In this document: piece after piece, positions 29,204-36,143 of the stretch | Numbering within the stretch: the stretch's first letter is position 1 | How the letters are laid out: every line of letters begins with the position of its first letter | From: Sterolibacterium sp. | GTDB lineage: Bacteria; Pseudomonadota; Gammaproteobacteria; Burkholderiales; Rhodocyclaceae | Reading direction: 5' to 3' | Assembly (NCBI GenBank): GCA_023258955.1 | Contig: JAHFRE010000012.1 | Location: 1 to 40,541, forward strand | Length of the DNA stretch: 40,541 nt | The notes under the pieces: generated by a model | Told to the model about the DNA's origin: nothing | Databases searched by the model: none | Seen by the model: only the letters and a program-made list of their open reading frames with translations | Position numbers and translations under genes: made by a program

Positions 29204-32200
29204 TCAATGCTTGCCGCTCGGTGGCGCGTATAGCCATTCCAGTTCCAGCTCCTGCATCCAACGGTCGATCGCGAGGCGATAGACGCCCACGTCCTTGCCG
29301 GTTATGTCCCTCAGTTTGTCGATGGCGTCGAGGAGGCTTGCGAGCGCGTCTTCATATTGCCCCTGGGCAGTCTTGCTGATGGCGTCCTGCAAGTTCTTGA
29401 CGGCTTGGTCGCGCCCATTGCGGTCGGGGCTGCTGGACAATGGCAGCGCGTTGAGGTCGGCGATGAGCAAGTTGGTGACGACAAGGTCCGCGGCGGCGGC
29501 GACCTTGATCGTCAGTGGGTAGCTGCCGTAGAGTTTGCTCTGGCCGTTGCTGATGCTGTTCACCACGGTGGTGAGCGTGTAGTTGGCGCTCGTCTCGGGT
29601 ACGCGCAGCGCCGCTGTAAGGTCGATGCTTTGGCCGACGGCGAGGTTGGGCGTCCACTCGGCCTGACTGCTCGTGGGATTCACGCTGGCCTGGGGCGTGG
29701 TGGAGACCACGAAGGCGCCGAGCGGCGGGAGGTCGGTGACATCCAGCGCGACCGCCTGGCCCTGGTTGGTGAGTGTTGTTCGCGCGACAGCATAGGCGCC
29801 GGCGGTGAAGGCGTCGGGCGTCTGGGGCGTGAGGTAGCTGAACGTCGTGTGCAGGATGTCCTGCCAAACGGCGGGAATGGGCTGGGTTTGCATCAGAATG
29901 TCGAGGAGGTCGAAGGCCATGACCATGCCGCGTCCATTGCCGTAGGTGTTGCTGACGATGGCGGCGCTGGTTCCGTTCCTGCAGCCGTGGCATTTGACGT
30001 AGGTGGCTTGTTGCGTGCCGCCGTCCAAAGCGAGTACGAGCGGTCGGGCACCGGTGGGGGCGATCAAGCCGGGAACAAAGAGCGCTCCGGTGAAGGTGAT
30101 GGGCAGGTTGCTGGTTGCGAGGTTGCCGCGATAGAGGACGCCTGGCACCTCATCGAGGAGCCCGTTGCGTTCGTCGTGGATGCCGTCGAGCAGCAGGCTG
30201 TCGCCGCGATTGACGGCTTCGCGCAGTTCCCGTGTCAGGTCGTTGTCGAGCTTCAAGGCGCCGCCGGAGAGCCAGTAGCTGTTGTACTTGCCGCTGCGGA
30301 AGGCGAGTTTGAAGTCGGCGAGTGTAGCGCTGATCCAGTGGTCGATGCCGAACGCGCTCAGGGTGCGGTCGAGGAATTGGGCGCGGCTGTTGATGCAGTT
30401 CTTGTCGTCATCGCTATCGCTTTGCCAGTTGCCATTCGCGCTGGTGGTTTGGGCGCTGGCGCCACCGGACTGCGTATTGTTCTGGCCGTTGCCTTCACCG
30501 TTCTTGCAGCTCAACAGCACCAGCAGACGGCCTTCGCGCAGCAGCTGCTGTTTGACGTCGAGTTTGACCGGGGGCCCGGTGACGGTGAAGCTATCGGAAC
30601 CTAAGGTCAGCGTCTTGCCGCCGATCTGAGCGGTCAGCACCGCCATGTATGTGGTATTCACCTTGCCGCTACCGGACATCCAGGTCTGCACACTCTGGTA
30701 GGTGGCACCCTTGGCCAGGCTAACGGTGGCGGGCCAGCTCGTCACGACCGCCTGGGTGGCCGGGTCGATCACGCTTAGTGTTATTGGCAGACCCGTGGTC
30801 GCTGCATTGCCGAGGTTGTTCACGGTACTGGCGATGAGCAGCGGGTCGCCCTGGGAAACCTGCTTGGTAGCGGCGCTGACGCTACCGGTGAGCCCACTGC
30901 CGCTGTCGGCGCTAGACTGGACAGTGAAAGCGGTCTCGCTCTGAGCAAGTACGGTTCCGCCAGCGTCTTTGACAGAGAGCACGGCCCGGTAACTGCCGGC
31001 AGCCGCCATGGCGAGGGCCACGCCGTTGCTCAGATCCTTGAAACCAGCGGGCGGCAGTTGCGTCAGGGTGGTCGTTTGCGTCCACAGCACGCTGCCATTC
31101 GGACTGTAGACCTGGGTGACGACGCTGAGACCATTGAACGTCTGGTTGAGGCTGAGGTTGCTGATCCGGTCGAGAAGCTTGACAGTGTCGCTGGGCGGAT
31201 AGCTTTGTTTGTCGGTGGTGATCTTGGCGCCGACCAAGGCCGAAGCGATTGGGCCGACGATATTGAACGAAGCCCGCGCTTCCCCGACCTTTCGGCTTTG
31301 CACGTCGAACATCGTGCCCACCACCGTGTAGGTGCCCACAGCGTAGCTGCCGGTGTTCCAGGTAGCGCTCAGGGATCGCTGGGTAGCGGGGGCAAGCGCC
31401 GTGAAGCTTTGCGGCCCCAGGTCCTGGACGAGGATTCCGTCAGCCGCGTAGATCGCCAGATCGACCGCACCGGAGCTTGCCGCGGCGCCCGTATTGGTCA
31501 CGAGAGCGTTGAGATTGACAGACGCGTTGGCACCGTATTGCGGCTTGTCTGAAGACAGCTTGAGGTCCAGGTAGGGTGATGCCGTCACCGTGGGGATTTC
31601 GATGGACAGGTTGACGTCTTGCTTCCCCGGATCCACCACGTGGCAGCTCTTCGTATCGTTATAGAACAGCTGCCCGACAGGACACTTGAATATCTGGCCA
31701 ACGTACATGATCTGCGTGCAGTTGGAAACAACGGTGTAGGTGCTTTCCGTTACGCTGACCAGCGTTTCCGGATTGTGGCAGACGCCAGTGCAGGTGGGAC
31801 CGGTCACCAGGTTGTTTGCCGCGACGCTTGCGATGGCGACGCTAAGCGGTGTATCCCCAGAAACTGCCGGAATCAAACATTGTGGTAGCGGGCCGCCCGC
31901 AGCGCTTGTTGGTACGTAATAGTTGTGGCCGCTCGTGAAGGCGTTATTGAATGTCAGGTGCGCGTCGGTCGCCAGGCTACGGACTTCGTTCGGTAGCAGG
32001 TTCAGCACGGTCAAATCAAAGCTGATTTCCTGTCCAGCGCCAAGAACTGCGGCGAGGTGCCAGACGGCCGTGGTCGTGCCATCGGCATTCCGGGTCGAAT
32101 TGCTTGGTACCAAATTCGGGTTGGCCATGGTGACGTTGGCCGGGAAGGTCACGCTCAAGTCGGTAGCGATGCCGCCCAAGCGATCCTGACCCGTGACCTT

Positions 32201-34882
32201 GACGGTGCCGCGCACTGTTTGCGTCCCCGTCGGCACCACCGGGCGGTCCACGCTGTAGGTCGCACTGGCGGCATCTCCGACGTACAACGTGCCCTCGATC
32301 TTGCCCAGCGTCGTGTCCGTGCCAGCCAATTGCAGGTTGAAGTTCCCTGCCTGGACGGGCGTCCAGTCCGGGATTGTCAAGGTTTTGACGTCATTGACCA
32401 GCAACTTGGCAACGGCGACATTCTGAGTTAGCACGATGCTGCCATCTTTGCTGTTCAAGATCTTCAATGTGAGCGTCTGCGCCGCCAGATCCAAATTGCC
32501 ATCGTTGTGAATCAAGGCGTGCAATTTGACGGGCGTATTGGTCCCGGCCGGCAAGGCGGACGGATTGGCGGTGATCGTGCCGGTGAAGTGGGACTGCGAA
32601 CTGACCGTGACCGAACTTGCGCGCTCGGCCAAGACGTTTCCTTGCGACAACGTTTGGGTCATGCTGTTCGGCTCGACCAGGCGAACGGTCAACGAATACA
32701 CACCCGGGAGGAACTGCGCAGAGTTCCACACCAGCTTGACACCCAAGTGCTGGCCCGGTGCGATCACCGGTATGCCAAGCAGAATGCCATTGGCGTCGTA
32801 GGCAATTCCGCTGCTGATCACGTTGCGATTGCTATCGGAGACCAGCAACTCAACGATCGCGGTACTGGCACCCAATCCCGTGTTGCTGATCGTGGTCGCC
32901 ACCGTGACGTTGGCGCTGCTGCCGACGCTGCCCGGCGTGACGACCAAGTCCGCGAGCGACAGGGAACCGCCATTTTGCGGGGTCAAGGCAAAGTTCTGCA
33001 CCAGCCGAGATGGCGCGGGGATTTGCAGGTTGATGGTTTGAGAGTTGAAGCCGGTCGCACTGGCACGCAACGATATCGAGCTATCGGCGATGTTATCGAT
33101 GGTGTAGCTGCCATCGAAGGAGGTCGCGACGTAGGGGAGCCCGATCACCTGCACCCACGCCCCGGCGATGCCACGACCGGAGGCATCGACGACGCGGCCA
33201 CTGATGCTGGTACTGGTCAAAATCGGCGACAGGAATACGTTGCCGACGTTGAGCGTCGTGCCCGCTGCCACCACAAACGTTTGGCTCACGCTGCCATAAC
33301 CCGTCAACGAGAAGCTTGCGCTATAGCTGCCCGGGCTCAGGGTCACGTCGAACTGGCCGTTGGCGGTGGTCACCGCGGCAGCGTTGCTTGTCCCTGCGAT
33401 GTGGACTGCGACGCCCGCCAGGGGAAGGGCTTGCCCTGCGGAAACCACCGTCCCCACGTAGTGGGCCGTGGTCGGCGCCGTCTGTCCATTGGCGTATAGG
33501 GTTGGGGAAAAGACCTGGGTTTGCCCAGCGGTGACGGTGCCGCTGCCCGATAAGGTTTGATATCCGGTCACACTGGCGGCGATCACCATCGCACCCGGGT
33601 TGACGCCACTGAATTCATAACGACCGTTCGCATCCGTGGTCGTGCTTGCCGTCATTGCTCCCGTCACCGATATCGTCACCCCTGGCAAGGGCGTGTTGCC
33701 GGTCGCCGACGTCACTTGGCCGCGGATGATCCCCGCGGTGGCCGTCTGCGTCAGGCTGATGGTGCCGGCGTCCGTTGTTTGCCCGGCAGTGATCGTATAG
33801 TTTGCGCTTGCCGTGCTGTACCCATTGCGTGTGTAACCGGCTGAGTAGCTTCCGGCGGTCAGGCCGGCGATGGTGAAGCTTCCTGCAGGGTCCGTCACCG
33901 CTGCCTGATTACCTTGCCCAGACAAGGCGACGCTGACGTTGGATAACGGCGCATTGGTCACAGCGTCTTTCACTTGGCCTTTCAGGATGCCGGTCGTCGC
34001 TGGTGGAGCGGACTGGGTGGACAAGGCGCGCAGTGCCAACGCAGTCAAAAAGGGGTCCTCATTCCAACTGCCGTCAGCGAGCTGGCGCGAAAGCAGGAAG
34101 GCTCGTGCGTTGCTGAGCACGGTTGCGTCACCCGTCATCGGGGCAATGGCGGAGAGTACGAACGCCGTCGTGTACGCCCCGCTCTCCCAGCTGCCGTTCG
34201 CCCCTTGCAGTTGCAACAACCACGCGCTCAGGTTTTTGACGATGTTTGCGTTCGCCAGATCGGGCTGGCTCGTCTGCAAGGCGAGCAAGGCCAGGGCGCT
34301 GACCTCGATCCGTTCGGACTCGCTCGACCCGTCCACGCCACCATCGGCGAGGATGGCGCTGGCAAGGTAGGACCGCATACCCAGCGCAGGACCGGTGTCG
34401 CCTTGGCCGCTCAGCACCAGAGCAAACAATACCCAAGCCGTATCGAGCGGATTGCTGGCGCTTCCCGCATCGCCGCCGAAACCGCCGTCGGCATTCTGGC
34501 GAGCCAGGAGCGCGACCACGCCGCCGTCGATCGTTTGTCCGGCTAGGCTTGAAGAGATCAGTTGGCGCGCCAGATATTCGCTGTTGTCGTCGGTGTTCGC
34601 CGCAATGGAACCGGCGAGAGTGGTCGGGATGGTGCCCAGCAGTTTGAATGTTGTCAGCGCTTCGGCTCGGGCTTGCAGCGGCGTGGCGATGGACGCTGAC
34701 TCGCCGGCCAGGCCGCCATCCGCCCGCACCTGGGCTTGCAGCCAGTCCATGCCCTTCTGCAGTTCCGGGGAAAGCGCGGCCCTGGCTGGCGCGCTGGTAC
34801 ACAGAAGAAGCATGAGGCATAATCCCAATACTTCCCGCCATGCGCCACGCAAGCACTTCACAGCTTTCGGATTCGAGCGCAT
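29204..34882 (-). CDS. Giant secreted mosaic protein: alpha/alpha-toroid, carboxypeptidase-regulatory-like and CARDB-like repeats, GATase-like tail
   Basis: 1892 residues. A Sec signal is cleaved near ARA35. Residues 38-290 resemble the prenyltransferase/squalene-cyclase alpha/alpha-toroid (repeated GGxxG...W: NADGGFGG, GANGSWESG, LADGSWNED). Residues about 298-634 hold four carboxypeptidase-regulatory-like repeats (GxVxDAxxxxPLxxVxVxxxG...GxYxxxxLxxG). From 640 come CARDB-like beta repeats, with a Cys-rich insert at 1031-1080. Residues 1454-1690 look like a class I glutamine-amidotransferase-type fold (LLVLLSCKNG; YWLSGGALKL; LLLDGIHDERNGLLDEV) with CHGC at 1631-1634. A helical end closes it. 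The Shine-Dalgarno AGGAGGGG lies 8 nt before ATG. It is the first gene before the transglutaminase-like gene. The domain calls are from pattern; the role, probably cell-surface or secreted, is unknown. Confidence 0.88.
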   Translation of the reverse strand: MRSNPKAVKCLRGAWREVLGLCLMLLLCTSAPARAALSPELQKGMDWLQAQVRADGGLAGESASIATPLQARAEALTTFKLLGTIPTTLAGSIAANTDDNSEYLARQLISSSLAGQTIDGGVVALLARQNADGGFGGDAGSASNPLDTAWVLFALVLSGQGDTGPALGMRSYLASAILADGGVDGSSESERIEVSALALLALQTSQPDLANANIVKNLSAWLLQLQGANGSWESGAYTTAFVLSAIAPMTGDATVLSNARAFLLSRQLADGSWNEDPFLTALALRALSTQSAPPATTGILKGQVKDAVTNAPLSNVSVALSGQGNQAAVTDPAGSFTIAGLTAGSYSAGYTRNGYSTASANYTITAGQTTDAGTISLTQTATAGIIRGQVTSATGNTPLPGVTISVTGAMTASTTTDANGRYEFSGVNPGAMVIAASVTGYQTLSGSGTVTAGQTQVFSPTLYANGQTAPTTAHYVGTVVSAGQALPLAGVAVHIAGTSNAAAVTTANGQFDVTLSPGSYSASFSLTGYGSVSQTFVVAAGTTLNVGNVFLSPILTSTSISGRVVDASGRGIAGAWVQVIGLPYVATSFDGSYTIDNIADSSISLRASATGFNSQTINLQIPAPSRLVQNFALTPQNGGSLSLADLVVTPGSVGSSANVTVATTISNTGLGASTAIVELLVSDSNRNVISSGIAYDANGILLGIPVIAPGQHLGVKLVWNSAQFLPGVYSLTVRLVEPNSMTQTLSQGNVLAERASSVTVSSQSHFTGTITANPSALPAGTNTPVKLHALIHNDGNLDLAAQTLTLKILNSKDGSIVLTQNVAVAKLLVNDVKTLTIPDWTPVQAGNFNLQLAGTDTTLGKIEGTLYVGDAASATYSVDRPVVPTGTQTVRGTVKVTGQDRLGGIATDLSVTFPANVTMANPNLVPSNSTRNADGTTTAVWHLAAVLGAGQEISFDLTVLNLLPNEVRSLATDAHLTFNNAFTSGHNYYVPTSAAGGPLPQCLIPAVSGDTPLSVAIASVAANNLVTGPTCTGVCHNPETLVSVTESTYTVVSNCTQIMYVGQIFKCPVGQLFYNDTKSCHVVDPGKQDVNLSIEIPTVTASPYLDLKLSSDKPQYGANASVNLNALVTNTGAAASSGAVDLAIYAADGILVQDLGPQSFTALAPATQRSLSATWNTGSYAVGTYTVVGTMFDVQSRKVGEARASFNIVGPIASALVGAKITTDKQSYPPSDTVKLLDRISNLSLNQTFNGLSVVTQVYSPNGSVLWTQTTTLTQLPPAGFKDLSNGVALAMAAAGSYRAVLSVKDAGGTVLAQSETAFTVQSSADSGSGLTGSVSAATKQVSQGDPLLIASTVNNLGNAATTGLPITLSVIDPATQAVVTSWPATVSLAKGATYQSVQTWMSGSGKVNTTYMAVLTAQIGGKTLTLGSDSFTVTGPPVKLDVKQQLLREGRLLVLLSCKNGEGNGQNNTQSGGASAQTTSANGNWQSDSDDDKNCINSRAQFLDRTLSAFGIDHWISATLADFKLAFRSGKYNSYWLSGGALKLDNDLTRELREAVNRGDSLLLDGIHDERNGLLDEVPGVLYRGNLATSNLPITFTGALFVPGLIAPTGARPLVLALDGGTQQATYVKCHGCRNGTSAAIVSNTYGNGRGMVMAFDLLDILMQTQPIPAVWQDILHTTFSYLTPQTPDAFTAGAYAVARTTLTNQGQAVALDVTDLPPLGAFVVSTTPQASVNPTSSQAEWTPNLAVGQSIDLTAALRVPETSANYTLTTVVNSISNGQSKLYGSYPLTIKVAAAADLVVTNLLIADLNALPLSSSPDRNGRDQAVKNLQDAISKTAQGQYEDALASLLDAIDKLRDITGKDVGVYRLAIDRWMQELELEWLYAPPSGKH
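30524..30602 (-). repeat. Repeat copy B, inside the intact giant gene
   Basis: 79 bp matching 25655-25733 at 76 positions. It marks the point (REGRL, about residue 1453) after which tails differ. Confidence 0.9.
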
Positions 34883-34930
34883 CGCCTTTGCCCCTCCTGA
34901 GTCATTCGTTTTTCACTATACGCGCCTGGC

Positions 34931-34959
34931 ATTACATGCATATGGCATACAATTGTCAA
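34931..34959 (-). promoter_or_regulatory. Sigma70-type promoter of the giant secreted-protein gene
   Basis: On the minus strand a perfect -35 TTGACA (34959-34954), a 17-bp spacer and -10 TGTAAT (34936-34931) lie about 50 bp before the ATG at 34882. The gene's Shine-Dalgarno is at 34898-34891. This is the best consensus promoter in the window and suggests substantial expression. Confidence 0.65.
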
Positions 34960-34995
34960 GCACTATTTTGTTCGCGCCCGCGAATCGCTCGCGGC

Positions 34996-35009
34996 TTGAC
35001 CCAGGTCAT
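34996..35009. promoter_or_regulatory. FNR/DNR/NnrR-like box upstream of ygbA
   Basis: TTGAC-CCAG-GTCAT at 34996-35009 fits the Crp/Fnr-family consensus TTGAY-N4-RTCAA with one mismatch. A TATGTT -10 candidate at 35032-35037 gives the spacing of a class II site (centre near -41.5). Control by low oxygen or NO is consistent with the gene downstream. Confidence 0.55.
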
Positions 35010-35032
35010 GGCACAGGGGCGGCGCTCCGACT

Positions 35033-35419
35033 ATGTTCACCGACACCATGGACAGCCCCAGCACCCGCTCAACCAGCGTCACCGGAACCGCCCGGCGCAG
35101 CCGCGAGTTGGCGACCATTGTGGCGATGCTGCAGTTGTACTGCCGCGCCCACCACGGCCGTGGCGACGCCGCTCTGTGCGGCGAGTGCAAGACGCTGGCC
35201 GCTTACGCGCAGCGCCGTCTCGAACGCTGCGTCTTTGGCGAAGCCAAGCCCACCTGCGTCAAATGCAGCGTGCATTGCTACAGCGCCGCCATGCGCGAGC
35301 GGGTCAGGCAGGTGATGCGTTGGGCGGGACCGCGGATGCTGCTCCACCATCCGCTGCTGGCGCTGCGTCATCTGATCGACGAACGGCGACCGGCGCCGGC
35401 GCTCGGTGGCGAACGCTGA
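35033..35419 (+). CDS. ygbA: YgbA-family protein (nitrous oxide-stimulated promoter family, nitrosative stress)
   Basis: 128 residues from ATG 35033, or 123 from ATG 35048 if the -10 at 35032-35037 is real. The family core is clear: RRSRELATIVAMLQLYCRAHH, then LCGECKTLAAYAQRRLERC, FGEAKPTCVKCSVHCY, MRERVRQVMRWAGPRMLLHH and a final LALRHLID. Conserved cysteines (LCGEC, TCVKCSVHC) and histidines suggest metal binding. E. coli and Salmonella YgbA is NsrR-regulated and linked to recovery from nitric oxide. Here an FNR/NnrR-like box precedes it. The 3' end carries one copy of a 13-bp direct repeat that flanks the following toxin-antitoxin genes. Confidence 0.9.
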   Translation: MFTDTMDSPSTRSTSVTGTARRSRELATIVAMLQLYCRAHHGRGDAALCGECKTLAAYAQRRLERCVFGEAKPTCVKCSVHCYSAAMRERVRQVMRWAGPRMLLHHPLLALRHLIDERRPAPALGGER

Positions 35420-35421
35420 GC
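35409..35421 (+). repeat. 13-bp direct repeat, left copy flanking the toxin-antitoxin module
   Basis: GCGAACGCTGAGC spans the ygbA stop codon and is repeated exactly at 36130-36142. Confidence 0.7.
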
Positions 35422-35435
35422 TTTTGCGATAGCAT

Positions 35436-35455
35436 ATTGGTGTTAAAACACCAAT
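35436..35455. promoter_or_regulatory. Operator palindrome of the toxin-antitoxin operon
   Basis: ATTGGTGTT and AACACCAAT form 9-bp arms around AA, 16 bp upstream of the antitoxin start. Ribbon-helix-helix antitoxins commonly bind such a palindrome to repress their own operon. Confidence 0.65.
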
Positions 35456-35471
35456 GCGAGACCGAGCCACC

Positions 35472-35711
35472 ATGAGCCGCCTGACCATCACCTTGTCGGA
35501 AGCGCGCTACCGGGCGCTCAAGGAAGCGTCCGCCCAGCGCGACAAGACCATCGGCCAACTGATCGACGAGAGCCTGGACTTCTACGGCATCAAGTCGCGG
35601 CAAGACGCGCGCGATCTGGTGCGCCGCGCCCGAGCGCACAGCAAGCTCGGTGAGGAACAAGCGCTCGCCGTCGCTCAAACGGAGACCAAGGCGGTGCGCC
35701 GCAAGACGTGA
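35472..35711 (+). CDS. Ribbon-helix-helix antitoxin
   Basis: 79 residues from ATG 35472; the upstream ATG 35454 lies inside the operator palindrome and was rejected. The N-terminus MSRLTITLSEARYRALKEAS with GQLIDESLDFYGI is a ribbon-helix-helix DNA-binding domain (Arc/CopG type). The remaining 40 residues, rich in Arg and Ala, would bind and neutralise the toxin. Its stop overlaps the toxin start (GTGA), the usual coupling that makes antitoxin first. Autoregulation through the palindrome at 35436-35455 is likely. Confidence 0.88.
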   Translation: MSRLTITLSEARYRALKEASAQRDKTIGQLIDESLDFYGIKSRQDARDLVRRARAHSKLGEEQALAVAQTETKAVRRKT

Positions 35712-36130
35712 GTCGCACCGTCGTCATCGTCGACACCAACGTCGTCGTGGCTGGACTGCTGACCGCGAACGAGCAATCGCCTGTCGCGCGCATCCTGGAT
35801 GGCATGCTCGGCGCAGCCTTCCCTTTTGTTCTATCCGAGGCCCTGCTGGCGGAGTACCGTCGTGTGCTGGTCCGGCCGGGCGTGCGCAAGCTGCATCGGC
35901 TGACGGTCGCCGAGGTTGAGACCATTCTGACGGACCTCGCCCAGCACGCGATCGTGCTGGCACCAGCGACCGCGCCACCCGCGCCCGATCCAGGTGACCA
36001 GCTGTTATGGGAATTGCTCGCTGCGCGGGCGAACCTGGTCCTGGTTACGGGCGACAAACGTCTGCTCAGGGATACTGTCATGCAAGGACGCGTGAATTCG
36101 GCCCAGGCCTTTGTCAGCGGCGCTCGCTAG
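35708..36130 (+). CDS. PIN-domain ribonuclease toxin
   Basis: 140 residues from GTG 35708, overlapping the antitoxin stop by 4 bp. PIN-domain acidic residues are in place: VDTNVVVAGLL near the N-terminus, SEALLAEYRRVL (Glu) in the middle, and DPGDQLLWELLAAR...LVTGDKRLL near the C-terminus. The pattern matches the COG1569-type PIN toxins that cleave RNA and are held inactive by an RHH antitoxin. The right copy of the 13-bp repeat begins at the stop codon, and a converging symporter gene ends 13 bp beyond. Confidence 0.9.
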   Translation: MSRTVVIVDTNVVVAGLLTANEQSPVARILDGMLGAAFPFVLSEALLAEYRRVLVRPGVRKLHRLTVAEVETILTDLAQHAIVLAPATAPPAPDPGDQLLWELLAARANLVLVTGDKRLLRDTVMQGRVNSAQAFVSGAR

Positions 36131-36142
36131 CGAACGCTGAGC
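36130..36142 (+). repeat. 13-bp direct repeat, right copy flanking the toxin-antitoxin module
   Basis: GCGAACGCTGAGC, identical to 35409-35421. Confidence 0.7.
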
Positions 36143-36143
36143 C

